Positions 1-11,200 of a DNA stretch of 64,000 nucleotides are shown here, piece after piece (the stretch's first letter is position 1; every line of letters starts with the position of its first letter). The stretch covers positions 2,666,001 to 2,730,000 of the forward strand of contig JACCLO010000010.1 of NCBI GenBank assembly GCA_029448655.1. The letters run 5' to 3'. A program made the position numbers and the translations under genes. The stretch comes from Wolfiporia cocos (Eukaryota > Basidiomycota > Agaricomycetes > Polyporales > Phaeolaceae). Below the pieces are notes generated by a model, which was not told the DNA's origin, made no database searches, and saw nothing but the letters and a program-made list of their open reading frames with translations.

Positions 1-633
1 CATCTACATCATATCCGTGTGTCGTCAGATAATAGTCTGCATACGGTCCTAGGGATGCAACGAAACGTCTGAGCGGGTTGGGACGACGCCTAGTGTGCAC
101 GCGAACGACATCCCGGAACCCCCTCTCGACAAGATAGATCCAGTCCTCCGGGGGAAGAAGACTGTCGCGTCGGATTTCACAACTGGGGCGCGGCAGGACG
201 GGTGTATGCGGCAGGATGGGTGTACGCAGCGAAGCAGGATGGGGAGGAATCATCGGAGGCGGTGAGGTCGTGTGAACAGGGTTGGAGGGCATAACGTCGT
301 TCGTGTTGACCCGAGTTGAAGCAGCCAATGGAACGTCGCGCGTTGCGTCGGCGTTCCCAGCAGCGCAACTCTCCAAGGGAGGTGAGATAGACAAGCCTGG
401 GGAAGAGAAGCTATGTACAAGCTTGGCGACTTCTAAAATTGAATGCATACCTGTCAGCTGCGCCGTCACGCCGACGATCCCTGCCCCCGCTTCATTCTGA
501 ACGTTCGATATGCCTGTTATGTAACATTACATGAGAATAGAGCAGCAATACATCAAAGTTGTAGTGTCATACCTTCTGCCTGTAGCTCCGGATACCAATA
601 GGCATCGTCTTCCACGTCCAACGTGTCACAGAT
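1..633 (-). CDS. Unrecognised protein, C-terminal part, runs off left edge
   Basis: I do not recognise this protein by name. On the minus strand a frame stays open from position 513 to the window edge. It joins to a short upstream exon (633-573) through an intron with GTATGA donor and AACAG acceptor. The upstream exon reads DDAYWYPELQAE. The second exon starts ISNVQNEAG, passes through a Ser/Pro-rich linker, and ends in a more ordered part with EDWIYLVERGF and LGPYADYYLTTHGYD. No ATG precedes the first exon: an in-frame TAA lies directly upstream at 634-636. The 5' end is therefore either on an exon I cannot see or lost. Its style (Pro-rich linker, then a short Trp/Tyr-rich C-terminal module) resembles lineage-specific mushroom proteins of unknown function. 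The coding call is fairly safe; the function is unknown. Confidence 0.5.
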
Positions 634-639
634 TTATCT

Positions 640-1560
640 GGGGCTTACAGCATTTTTCCCTATGATTATAGCAATTTATCCGGGATTTATACGTCTAACT
701 ACACGTTATCTACGGGTTAACTCCCATCGCCATACGATAAGCTCTTAACTGGGCTTACCAACCACATGACTAGCTTATGTAACGCTACGGTACAACCACG
801 TCCAATAGCAACACTACAGCATACGTCATAGGTCTCGCCCGTCAGAGCAAGACCAGCCACGTCATAGATCCTAGATCATAATGATAGGCCGAGCGCGGCA
901 CGCTCGCATAATAATGTCCACATGTACAAACAGTGCCTTACGGCCTTGTACTATTGGGTCGGCCTTCCCGGCTTCCCACCGCCATAAGATCCTTGATCAC
1001 AATGGCACCTCAGGCGCGCCACGCCTTCGCATAATAATGGCAACACGGCCAAATAGCACTATATTAGCATCAAGGCAATATCGCTATAGGCTACGGCCTT
1101 CTCGGCCTCCCACGGACTCGGTGTTCTCCAAGTCCCGGGCTTCTGCCATCACGGCGTCGCCCAAACACCGGACCTCGCCTCACGGCTAAGTCCAATACAT
1201 GCCCCGGTAACCCTCCGGCCCGGGCTGTAACACATGCCACGGTACTTCCCGTCCAATGGCATAACGACCTCGGCGCCTCGCCTTGGTCATCCAACGAAGC
1301 ACGGCCAATCGCCATTATACCTCACGGTATCCGGCAACCGGCTTCCCATATACCCGGGCTGTGCCCGCGTTCATATGATAATACACAAACCCCTCTCATA
1401 CGATTGGTTCGGCCATTAGGGCCTTACCACGGCCATTCTATGTAGAAGCCATAAACAGTAGATAAGATAAGCTTCGCCACTTGGCAAAGCCACATAACCC
1501 GGAAAGGTAACAGCTAGCTAGTAGCACGTGACCTTCCCATAAACATGTATATAACAATAG
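640..1560. repeat. Gene-free stretch with degenerate direct repeats
   Basis: No convincing coding frame. Two diverged units of roughly 110-130 bp can be followed at about 884-990 and 1005-1115. They share the blocks CGCATAATAATG, then CGGCCTT and a run ending CGGCCTCCCA or CGGCTTCCCA. Further GGCCTT and CACGGC words are scattered to about 1430. It may be the remains of a mobile element separating the two coding fragments on either side. I found no terminal repeats or target duplication to prove that. Confidence 0.3.
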
Positions 1561-1710
1561 GGCTAGACGCCTTTATACTCTAGTTCTATTATTCTCTCGG
1601 CTTGCGCCGTAGAATAACCTCTCACATCCTGCTGCGCTGGTACTGCCTCCTCTCTAAGTCGCCTTATCTCAACAATATAGGCACTTGGTGAGTCCCACAG
1701 GCGTACTGTG

Positions 1711-2157
1711 TCACAACGTAGGCCTCCCTTTGTAGCAGTAATAACGTATCGCCTCACCAAGATATTGGAACGACACGTTCTTCTGGCCACTGAATCCTTT
1801 GACAAGAGGCTCGATTGATTCCCTGCCAATATCACATCGGTGAGTTCTGCAATACCCAGGCAAGTTGCCGAGGCAATCGTACCATCTGAACCAGATCCCT
1901 GTCTTGCGACCATACAGTACGGCGTAAAAAGCCTTAGCATCCAGATAGTCCTCGATTTCCTTGACTGCTGGGGATTCCAGAATGCTTGTAACGATCTGCA
2001 CGACAGTACGCGCGGGTGGGTCTTCCGTTGTCGCATTGTGGAAATACCTGACTTGCAGCTCAAAAAGCTTGTCGGCCTCCCTCTGATTATTGCAATGTAT
2101 GACAATTGGAAATGGGTAAGGATACTTGTTTTCTGCAAGTTCACGAGGGCTTCGCAC
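1711..2157 (-). CDS. Protein with RNase H1 N-terminal-like (viroplasmin-like) domain, fragment
   Basis: The minus-strand frame contains FYAVLYGRKTGIWFRWYDC, then after a short gap FSGQKNVSFQYLGEAIRYY. This pattern (Y-V-GR-x-GI-x-W at the start, then F-G-x-x-x-x-SF and a helix with EA) matches the small RNA:DNA-hybrid-binding fold at the N-terminus of eukaryotic RNase H1 and in caulimovirus viroplasmin. An intron of about 60 nt probably lies between the halves (donor GTATTG near 1855, acceptor near 1790-1797). I could not fix its exact end. The catalytic RNase H domain is absent, as is usual for the many orphan proteins carrying this module in mushroom genomes. The start is uncertain: an in-frame ATG at 2261 with a following GTACGTGAG donor is a candidate first exon, but I could not splice it in frame. 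Confidence 0.45.
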   Translation of the reverse strand: MRSPRELAENKYPYPFPIVIHCNNQREADKLFELQVRYFHNATTEDPPARTVVQIVTSILESPAVKEIEDYLDAKAFYAVLYGRKTGIWFRWYDCLGNLPGYCRTHRCDIGRESIEPLVKGFSGQKNVSFQYLGEAIRYYCYKGRPTL

Positions 2158-2504
2158 ACATGCTGGTGAGTTGCTATGTAGTAATTAATACATAAACTCA
2201 CGTACCGCACATTATAAATCCCAGCCTTTGAGCCTCCAAGTACGACACATCGGCTATCCATGGTTGAGAAGGTACGGTAGTTCTGAAATATGGCTATAAG
2301 CTTGTCGGGGAGTTACGTCGAGAACGAGGAGCTGAGCGTAATTTCAGTGAACGCACCGCTCTTCGAGCTTAATATAAAATCCGTCTCGCCGGTACCGGAA
2401 GTCTTGTGGGTGAGGTAGATATGAGCAGGGTGGGCAGGCAGGTATAGCTTAAGCAAGAGTGGTTGATCGGGCGCTGTGCGACAGAGTAGACGCGTCGAAC
2501 AGAC

Positions 2505-2552
2505 AGCCGCGTCAAGCTGCAGCAGTCGCGTCAAGCTGCAGCAGTCGCGTCT
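2505..2552. repeat. Short tandem repeat, ~21-bp unit
   Basis: The block CGTCAAGCTGCAGCAGTCG occurs twice head-to-tail and is followed by a partial third CGTC. It lies in otherwise featureless DNA left of the KDZ element. Confidence 0.6.
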
Positions 2553-2752
2553 CGCGTCGCCCCTCGATCAACCACGCATCTCAAGGTACATCCCTTCAAA
2601 CTTCACATGCACACATAGTAAAGCCCCGTCTTTTCATCCGGTGCATAGTACAGTGACTAATAGTTTATTTTGTTACAGTAAAGTAATTCATGCGTGTCCA
2701 GAGTCGCGAGCTCTCTATTGCATGTAGCATTAAAGTTGAGTCGTGCGTTATT

Positions 2753-3098
2753 ATTCCCATCCTTCGTGGTTGCAGATTTATTCCTCCGTTTAAGATACAC
2801 ACCTTCATAACGCTCCTGTGTCTGATGATGATTCCCATCCTTCGTGGTTGCAGATTTATTTCCTCCGTTTCAGACATACACTCTCATAACGCTCCTGTGT
2901 CTGATGATGATTCCCATCCTCCGTGGTTGCAGATTTATTTCCTCCGTTTCTCCGTTTAAGATACACACCTTCATAACGCTCCTGTGTCTGATGATGATTC
3001 CCATCCTTCATGGTTGCAGATTTATTTCCTCCGCTTCAGATACGCACACTCTTAACGCTCCTGTGTCTGATGATGATTCCCATCCTCCGTGGTTGCAG
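2753..3098 (+). repeat. Left terminal array of KDZ element, ~79-bp unit
   Basis: The word ATTCCCATCCT (or CTTCG variants) followed by GTGGTTGCAGATTTATT recurs at 2753, 2831, 2910, 2997 and 3076. The spacings are 78, 79, 87 and 79. Each unit carries CGCTCCTGTGTCTGATGATG. The 87-base spacing comes from a small extra TCCGTTTC copy. Confidence 0.9.
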
Positions 3099-3124
3099 AT
3101 TAAAGTTGAGTCGTGCACTAATTT

Positions 3125-6100
3125 CTACATCGCAAGATTTGACACGAAATCTACTAATGCCCCCATCTCCACTTCGCCCTCATCATTTATTGCATCTGCC
3201 TCAGCATCCTCAGCATCCAGAATCCCTCCTGTGAGTATGCTTGTGCTTTCCGTAGCAGGCCGGTCATCTCCTCGATTAATCACGTCTGCAGGGAATACAC
3301 GAACGCCTACCGCCGCAGCGTGGTTATGAGTGCCAGGGTAAGGTATGCCCGTAAATCCTTTTAGTTTATATAGCTTTTCAAGTTGATCTAGATGCCGTGC
3401 GTTTATATTCCTGCGGCGTTCACAATACTCGGCCACTGCTCCGTATACCCTCGACTGCTCGGCTTTGAGACGTGCAAGGACATCCGAAAAATGAGCCTCT
3501 TCGTCACGAATGGACGTGTGCAGGTGGCGTGCCTCGACGTTGCAACGCTCGATTTCCTCTTGCGCGCGTTCGATCCGCCGTGCTTGTTTCATTGTCTCGC
3601 GAATCGCAGGCCGTGTCCATGGTTTGTCCATCACACTGTTGCGAGTATCTCTTAACAGGTGAAAGTCCTCCAGGAAATTGTAATGGGATACTCTCTCCCA
3701 GTCGACAGTGGGCTTCGGGGGATCCAGCTTCAAAGCAGCCTGATTGTATATCTTGACGGCGTTTCGAATGGCTTTTGATCGCGCTTGCAGCGATTTAGCA
3801 ATGTACGTTCGCGCGCGATATCCTTGAAACAGATCGATCGTTAATTACAATCATATAAAAGCCACAGCACTTACCCGTCTGCGATATGTTCATCCTGTGT
3901 AATTCGAACAGGCGTTGGATTACGAGGCGCTGGAGATTGTCCAACGCCTTATGATACTGCCTATTTGTCATGTAGCTTACTGCGTCGATGTATTGCTGAT
4001 CCGTTACTTCCCACCGCCTGGCAATTCCCATGTGAACCTCCATTTCTGTAACCTCGCGTGTTAATGTAGCATGTCGTTCGCGTAGGAATTTACGCCGAGT
4101 CTCCAGCTTTCGCGTGCGAGACAATTCAGCATTATAGTCGACTGAGCTGGCAATTGGAGGAGCGAAACGTAATTCAGCGGGGGCAGCGCGATAGAATTTC
4201 GAAGAGATGCCTTCAAGTTCAGCCACTACTGCACGTAGCTCTTGTAATACCTCGACGTAGGCGACCGCATGTAAATTAGCGTCGTTCTCGTGCTCGAGCT
4301 GCTGAAAATAGGAGCGCTCCTCTTCATGCCATGTGTGTATCTGATCCAGTGTGATGCCTAGTGAGTCCAGTGCTTCTTCCAGAGCTGTAGATTCTGAGTC
4401 CAAGATGTCTAGAGCCTGTCTATAATTATTGAAGATCATAGTGCTCAGGTTTGCATATTTTTCTTCATCCCATTGTTTGAAGTAAGTGTCGATTAGAACG
4501 CGTCGGCGATACGCCGATGCATGTCGAGTGACAGAGGCAAGATTGTTGGATGCACTGAATATTCTCTCCAGTGTCTCGAGATCCTCGATGCCTGCACCTT
4601 CAATGACGTTCGGATGGTTGCGCGTCTGACACGGATAGCAGTGAGTATATCCGTGGAAGGCATTCACACAGCATCTGCAGTTTGCCTCTTTCCATCTCCA
4701 TCCGAGAGAACTGCGTCGTATAGTCCCCTCAAACTCGCATCCAATGTCGTATCCCACGAGTACGCGTTCGCCCAATACATCGAGTGATTTTGATACAATT
4801 GCCAGGGGATATTTGGCTCTATGCAATTAGTTAGCCATAGTTCACTATAATAACGCATGCTTACAGTTCTCCACTTCGTACCATGTCCATGAGCCACAGA
4901 ATAAATCCGTGTCTGCATGCACTGGCAAAGATCCCGGTCTCGTCAAAAATTGCCCACATTTTTTTTTTCTCATCAGACGCCGCCGCCTTCCAGTTCTTCG
5001 TACACGGTTCGTAATCCGGGCGATCGATGGCTCCATCCGTCGGGTCACCTTCAGTCATGTCTTGAGTATCCTCCTCTGCGTCGTCGCCCTCCTCCTCCTC
5101 TGCATATTCCGCCCGCGAATCGTTTGGTCTGCGCTTACGAGATTGCACCTCATTCGCGTACTGGTTAACGAAGTCCTGTGCTATAAAGTAGTTGCTTTCC
5201 TCGAAGATTCGGATATCTCCTTGCATCCTGTTGTCGAACGGAGCGAGGCGCTTGAGAGAATTGTTACCGTCCATACATATGAGCCTCTTCCACTTCAGAG
5301 CAGGCTCCCCAATAAGCTGTGAGATGACATGAGAGATTTAAAAGCAATTTGGGGACCCCCACATACCTCATAGCCACAAGCTGGACAGCCATACAAAACA
5401 CGCCAGTTTGGAGAGTCGCGTCCGAGTGCAGTGAGTACTTGCTTGTCAACGATGCGACGCATGCCAAGATATACCTCAAACGCGTCTGCAACTAGGGTTC
5501 GAAAGCGCGCTTTATACGGAATCTAAAATATATTATAGATTGCGGGCAACATAGTGTATGAGCTAATGTACCTTATACAAGTAACACATCAACTTGCAGA
5601 AGGCTTCTATGCTGAACGATGCTTTGAATAGTCGAATTGAATATAGGAACTCAAGTGATTTTAACGAGATGGCGACGGTTGGATTGATCGGCGTGGTACC
5701 GAGATATCCGTGCATTACTATAGCCTCAGCGTTTGATCGCATACTTGAAGCGCGTCGGACAGTAACAGAGGTTGTAAGACTAAAGATATCGAACGCAGAA
5801 ATGTCGAATGTTGTCGCCAGTGTGTCAGACGCAGGCTCCTCTGTACGATCTGCGTAGCGCCAGTGGGTATACGCTGCCGCAAGTTCTGGAAGTACCACAC
5901 GCCAATTCTCGTCCATGTGTTGTATACGCTGGCGCCAGGTATGTGCGTCCTTTCTTCTACGAAAACTGCGCATATGATATTTAGCAGCAGCAGCTATAAA
6001 AGTGTCATACGACATACCTCGAATGTGTAATATCTCGTAGTGCGTGCATGAAATCTTCGTTCATACGCAGATCCTCAGGGATGGTCTCCCATTCATCGTC

Positions 6101-6413
6101 ATCGTTGCCAACAGCCTCTGAGAACACCCCGGCTGGCTCGGCGTCTTCAACGTCCATGGGTACTTGATCGCCACGGATTTCGGCAAGGATGCCCAAAGAT
6201 TGCCGGCTTAAGCCTGAGATCGTCATTATTACAAAATGCGCTAGAATAGGTAATGCCCAACATACCTGCAGACCTCATCTCGTTCCTCTCCTTAACCTTC
6301 TGTCTCTCTAAAAAGAGGTCACGTTGTTTTAAGTTTTTGTCGGCTGAACTCCGACCCAACCCCTGGCCTACAGACGTGTGCGCGGTACGTGAGAGTCCTT
6401 TGGTACGTGCCAT
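3125..6413 (-). CDS. KDZ transposase, seven exons, apparently intact
   Basis: Predicted DDE-type transposase that would excise and insert the surrounding element. Exons read 6413-6266, 6213-6018, 5965-5572, 5522-5367, 5316-4865, 4818-3875 and 3822-3125. All introns are GT-AG and about 45-55 nt, and the splices keep one frame to a TAG stop. They give about 995 residues, within the usual range for KDZ transposases. Family marks: an N-terminal TWRQRIQHM segment; a GCPACGYE cysteine pair near residue 290; MDGNNSLKR near 313-321, with an Asp expected to be catalytic; GYDIGCEF at 471-478, a second Asp; FHGYTHCYPCQ near 503-513; then GAGIEDLETLERIFS with acidic residues in the usual Glu position. 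An acidic stretch (EEEEGDDAEED) lies between the first two Asp motifs. The C-terminal third is helical and coiled-coil-like. The start MARTKGLSRTAH has no in-frame competitor with family character. Nothing looks broken, so the element may be active or recently so. Confidence 0.88.
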
Positions 6414-6639
6414 GTTGAATAGATGCAACTGAATAAAGCCGATTATGAGCTTGTATAGTGAGTCGAAGTAAGTTAGGCACAAGTATCATCGAACGTCTCG
6501 GAAGACCTCAAGCTCGCCAGCTCACGTGATAGATCATCGGTCATGATCAGACACGCTTATACGTTCTCCAGTGGGTACCTGGCTAGCCATTTGTAAGTCG
6601 AATAAGAGTCATAATAAAACACAGGAGTGTTAAAATAAA

Positions 6640-6980
6640 TGTAAAGCGAAGGAGGAGGGTTCTGAAAATGCGAAGGAAATAAATCTGCAACCACGGAGGA
6701 TGGGAATCATCATCAGACACAGGAACGCTAAGGTAGTGTATATCTGAAGCGGAGGAAATAAATCTGCAACCACGGAGGATGGGAATCATCATCAGACACA
6801 GGAGCGTTATGAGAGTATATGTCTGAAGCGGAGGAAATAAATCTGCAACCACGGAGGATGGGAATCATCATCAGACACAGGAGCGTTATGAGGGTGTGTA
6901 TCTGAAGCGGAGGAAATAAATCTGCAACCACGAAGGATGGGAATCATCATCAGACACAGGGGTGTGGAAATAAATCTGCA
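6640..6980 (-). repeat. Right terminal array of KDZ element, inverted copy
   Basis: This is the reverse complement of the left array. GATGGGAATCATCATCAGAC recurs about every 79 bases near 6698, 6778, 6858 and 6938. Four full units are visible plus partial units at both ends. Orientation is opposite to 2753-3098, giving a terminal inverted repeat built of tandem units. Confidence 0.9.
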
Positions 6981-7836
6981 GCCGTGACTGCAGAGGCATA
7001 GCCACTAAGTCCCTACGGACTTGTCCATGCGCGCTCGCTCGGCTGGCAATGATGTCATGATCGAAGATCGAGAAGCCGGAGATAAGATGCGTCTGACCGA
7101 ACGAATGTCAGTAAGCGCCAAGGTACAATTAGATAAGCATTCTAATCTAGAGATTCGGGCGCCAAACCCAATGTCATCCGCCCGCTGAGTGACGCATCCA
7201 TCTCAATCACCGGGGCAACAAAAATTTAATATGACTCTACAAAGCTGTAAATACTATATTACATATGATACAAAAAGCGCGAGTCGAAAATTCGAAGAAT
7301 GAGCCCACCATCACCGCCGATGTGCGCGACAGCATTGGCGCGGCGGCGCAATCAGATAAGCGCACTGCTATCTGAAGGTCGAGGCGCGACAAGGCCAAGC
7401 GCTGAGCGTGGGATAACGTTCCGCGTTTGGAAGGTCAGACGCCCGCCGGATGTCATCCGTCGTCGGGCGGCGGCATCCATCCCACGCGTGGGAGCTACGG
7501 AAATATAGTTATTACCATTGAAATCGTAGGGCTACATTATTTAGGAAGCGTGAAAGAACGGCGTGATTACATAAAGAATTGAGCGCGCCGTCGCCGCCGT
7601 CGTGCGCGACAGCGGCGGCGGGGCGCTTGTCGGTGGCGTGGGGGCGGCAGGGCGCTGGTAGGTGGCGCGGGGAGTGAGGCGCTGGTGGGTGGCGCGGGGA
7701 GTGGGCGGGCACATGATCTTCACCCCAGAAGGGCAATCGACTGCGGTGCTACTGGCAGTATGCGGGTAGGACGATAATTCAAGCTTACTAGCTTGGCGCA
7801 TGCACGTGTATGGCAGGCTAATAAGCTTGGTAATAC
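6981..7836. other. Intergenic, no gene seen
   Basis: No frame with family character. The sequence is GC-rich with simple repetition around 7600-7700 (GGTGGCGCGGGGAGTG twice). It could contain the missing 5' exons of the membrane-protein gene that follows, but I could not find an N-terminal helix here. Confidence 0.4.
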
Positions 7837-8619
7837 GTGAGGTTTAGGTGGTACCTGAACCGATATGCTTCCGTTTGGTACGAGACACTTGGGACTGCTG
7901 CCTCAGTTGCTCTGAATCTCTTGGCTGATGCGTTAATGGTGAGCCATTTCATACTGTGCATTTGTCTACTCCGTGACGGAGGGTCCGATCTTACATTCGA
8001 GTCGATTTATCTTTGTCATGTGGTTTACAACAATCGTATGTTACTGCTTATGCTGAGTGTCATATACATCGGTAGTATCGGTGAGCCCATAGCGAGTCAT
8101 CCTGATTAGACTGTAGCAATTGATGCAAGATTAGCAACTGGGGTGTTTCTCATCTGCACGTCTGGCCTACCCTCAGGCAACTTCTTCGACGGCCTTGCCG
8201 CAAAGTCTGGAACAGCTTATTATGTCACAACGATTGCCTTGAACATCATTTCCACGGCACTAATCTGTGGTCGTATCCATATGTACGCAAAGCGGATTAG
8301 TGCCGACAAGGACACCATCGTTCTGCATTGTAGGTCCCACAGTGTGGTCATCATAATCATCGAATCTGCACTACCATACACTTTGTGCGGAGTCGCGTTT
8401 CTGGTCGGCCACGGAGTGAAGAATGGCGTAGAAATCCTGTTTCTATCAACATACACGATGCTCACGGTATTGATCGTGCTCAGCGCTCTACAAAATGCCC
8501 AGACTAACTGCTTGATAGTGCATTTCACCTCAGCTGATCATTATGAGAATTGTCGCCAGGAGAGCCTGGATCGCACATCGAAAAGAAATTACAAGGCCTA
8601 TGACTAACCCGACTAGGCG

Positions 8620-9828
8620 TAGTGATGTGCAAAGCACGGCTCAAAGCCGTGAGCCGGGCCTGGCCGAGCCGACTTAAGCCGGGCCGAGCCGAGCCTGGGG
8701 GGGCGGTGTCACGGATGTGCCCGGAGGGCCACTATACGTCTCCTCGCCTTAGTTGTATGTGCGGCGCTAGGCGTACGCCGCACCGCTACGCTAACGCTAC
8801 TCTCACGTTGCGCCCAGTTACTGTATATCACCTGACCGCCTGGTTAGCGCTGTAGGGTAGCGCGCGCCTTAGGTACAGTCACTTATGGTCACATTAGTTA
8901 CATGTTACGTTACGTTCCCGTGATCCCTTAGTTACGGCGCACAGGCCATTACATTAGGGTAGGATTCGTGCTCTCAACGTCCATGCATGTATATATACGA
9001 CAAGATGGTGGCCTTACAGCCCCATCTTTAGGATTCTCGTCAATGAGCGTAATGCTCCTCTCTTACCATCTGTCTGCGTTACTGCTGGCCCGGGGCCTCA
9101 TCTTGTCTGCCTAGTCTGAAGGTCAGCGACTGCGACGGCTGCGGGGCCTTAGGTGGCTGAGCACCCTCGGGATGGACTTATGAGTTCACCTAGGGTTGGC
9201 CGTATGAGTTCGTCGTGGCCGTTGGCTCACGTCTATACAGGCTTGTGAGGGTTCCCCTGAGTCCAGGGTCGCACAGACAGGTAAGTCTGTGACAGGCGGC
9301 TTAAGACGGCTCAGGGCCCGGCTTGGATCGTGAGCCGGCCGTAGCCGAGCCCTGAGCCGGCGGCTTTAGGCGCGCAGCTGTGGTGTTGTTAGAATTAGCG
9401 AAAATGGGCCCTTTGGTTTAAGATTTTGCATCAATTCACCTTATATGATCTCAATGACCATTACAATGACTTGTGATCTGCTAACACGGTGCGGAACGTT
9501 GTGACTACTGTTGCGATTGGGGTTGTGATCGAGATCTGGATTTTCGGTCAACATCATAAGCAGCTGTAAAAACACTTGTAGATCAGAATAACAACAAATA
9601 GTAGACATATAAGCATTCTGAATATGTTGTGCTGCCATTTGAGCTGCACAAGCCAATAATTTCGAGGTCCTACATGATTACCCATAAGCCCCGGCCTGAG
9701 CCTGAGCCGGGCCCAAGCCAGCCTGAGCCGTCAAGGAGGGCCCGGCTTGACATTCCACTGAGCCCAAGCCCTTCAAAGCCGGGCCCAAGCCCCGGGCTTT
9801 GAGCCGAGCCGTGCTTTGCACATCACTA
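8620..9828. mobile_element. Non-autonomous hAT-type element with 8-bp target duplication
   Basis: The ends are perfect inverted repeats of 23 bp beginning TAGTGATGTGCAAAGCACGG. The element is flanked by ACTAGGCG on both sides (8612-8619 and 9829-9836), the 8-bp duplication that marks the hAT superfamily. Inside the ends lie dense runs of GAGCC/GGCTC words (8640-8700 and 9685-9805), which may be transposase-binding repeats. No transposase is encoded. A solo LTR (8707-9294) sits inside, so the original element was about 0.6 kb. Confidence 0.92.
8707..9294 (+). mobile_element. Solo LTR (family L, 588 bp) inside the hAT element
   Basis: Starts TGTCACGGATG and ends GTCTGTGACA, with a 5-bp duplication GGCGG at 8702-8706 and 9295-9299. 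It is related to the solo LTRs at 18274, 28323, 30245 and 33142, sharing a core with TATATATAC then CTTACAGC..CATCTT..TTCTCGTC. No internal retroelement region is present, so it is a recombination remnant. It is rich in CG compared with older repeats in the window. Confidence 0.85.
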
Positions 9829-9969
9829 ACTAGGCGATCGCAGCGGGAATATGATATGGAGGAGCAGACTCAGAATCTTGGCATGACTGGTACAGATAGT
9901 ACTGTCGTAAATGTAGAATTACATACAATCTCGAGGACTGACTTTTCCTTATCCGATGATGTAAAACTG

Positions 9970-11200
9970 TAGCCTAACGAGTAGTATATTATAATATATG
10001 ATTTGGAAATGCTCATAATATTCCACACTCCTTAGTTGCACTAATAGACTGTACTTGGCCTGGTCGTGCTGTTGACTGTCTCCAGTTTGGTACGGATGTG
10101 TGGACCCCACGTGAGCTGTGTGAGATGCGGCTTGTGCAGCAGAGACCAAAGTATTGATTGGATGGCGGTCTGTGCACATGTTCTCAGTTTGTAGTATGCA
10201 ACTGCGCTCTATACCATGCATCTTGATTACACACGAGATTGACAACTGTAGCGCCCTTTGATCTGTCTATCAGCTTCAGCAGGTCGTATGAACTGACAAA
10301 TTCATCGCATGATGGATCATCTGCATAATGTTCCGCTAGATTCTTACCGTCCGTGTCATGTAGATTCAAGCTTCGTCAGGGAGCTTAGAACGTCACGGAA
10401 TTCTTCTCTCTAATTAAATCATAACAAACTGCACATAGTGTGACTTAATTGGATCACGTGTGTAGCAGTGAGTAACAGCCAGAAGATGCTAACGCAAAAG
10501 CCCACTATGGCCCCATTCTCGTCCGTTGCCGTAGCTATGCCGTTGGATCTGTTTTCAATGGGTCTAATAATTGATCCTGCAAAATATGGAAGCAAGCCAG
10601 TATCATCTCCGATCACAGCTCTTACCCAGGGATCTGGCGCACATGAGTCCATAGGTCTGGGCGGTCACATAGAGCTATACATGTTATCGTGCATGCTTAT
10701 TGCATATACTTGAGCAGCTTCAACATATGAGCCTCTGTGAGTGCGAGACAGCCTACGACATAATAGAGAAAATCCCCCAAAGCTCCACACCGGAGTGCCT
10801 CTCAACATGCCAAGAGCAGTAAACCTGCTGGCGGGTATGAGAGCCACCAACTCGTCACGGACTAGGGTAGCTACGCTGTGCCGATTGAAGTTAATAGCAT
10901 GCGCCATACTTGTGTACAGCAGGGCAAGTCGCGCGTTTATATTGCTCAGCATCATGCGAGGAGGCGAGTAATGAGGAGGCTGTCAAATGACGAGATTAAT
11001 CGCGATTTGAACAAAATATTTGGGGCGAATCCATGCCACTCACCGTCAATCCAGGGCTTCTCTGGAACGTGAGTGTCAGCTGAGAGCTGGACCCTTCTGA
11101 CCCTTCAGATACCCCTGATGTGTTCTTGCTCAGCACGGCGTGCTCAACGCCGACGTCGACGTCCACGTTTGGATCTGCGAAGTGAAATAACATCCGACCA
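9970..11200 (-). other. Possible unrecognised minus-strand coding fragments
   Basis: Several minus-strand frames have plausible composition but no recognised family: about 11193-10996 (NVDVDVGVEHAVLSKNTSG), 10955-10665 (RDELVALIPASRFTALGM), 10652-10460 (DPWVRAVIGDDTGLLPYF) and 10369-10190 (LAEHYADDPSCDEFVSSYDL). They could be exons of one gene or decayed remnants. I could not join them in frame with confidence. Confidence 0.2.

Larger units (their letters stand above)
2728..6980. mobile_element. KDZ-superfamily DNA transposon (complete-looking)
   Basis: A transposase gene of the Kyakuja-Dileera-Zisupton type is bracketed by two arrays of the same ~79-bp repeat in opposite orientation: 2753-3098 on the left, about 6690-6975 on the right. 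KDZ elements are known for long terminal inverted repeats, often with internal repetition, so the arrays are taken as the element ends. A short sequence (TTAAAGTTGAGTCGTGC) occurs both just outside the left array at about 2730 and just inside it at about 3098. I could not identify a target duplication, so the outer limits are approximate to some tens of bases. Confidence 0.75.
7837..9969 (+). pseudogene. Seven-helix membrane protein gene, 5' incomplete, 3' end split by a hAT element
   Basis: Fragments of an Agaricomycete multi-helix membrane protein of unknown function. Exons can be read at 7837 to about 7941 (WYETLGTAASVALNLLADAL), about 8008-8075 (CHVVYNNRMLLLMLSVIYIG) and from 8119 (IDARLATGVFLICTSG, then ALNIISTALICGRIHMYAKR and IESALPYTLCGVAFLVG). 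A final exon starts at 8534 with LIIMRIVARRAW. Introns are GT-AG. The last exon is interrupted at 8619 by the element at 8620-9828. Joining the flanks across one copy of the 8-bp duplication keeps the frame open, through EYDMEEQTQNLGMTG to a TAG ending at 9969. With the element in place, translation enters it and stops after about 15 foreign residues. The first membrane helices expected for the family (roughly 90 residues) are not visible upstream. Confidence 0.6.

Noticed and set aside
2753..3098. CRISPR-like array of regular repeats
   Set aside because: The ~79-bp units are contiguous without unique spacers, match an inverted array at the other end of the same element, and the genome is eukaryotic.
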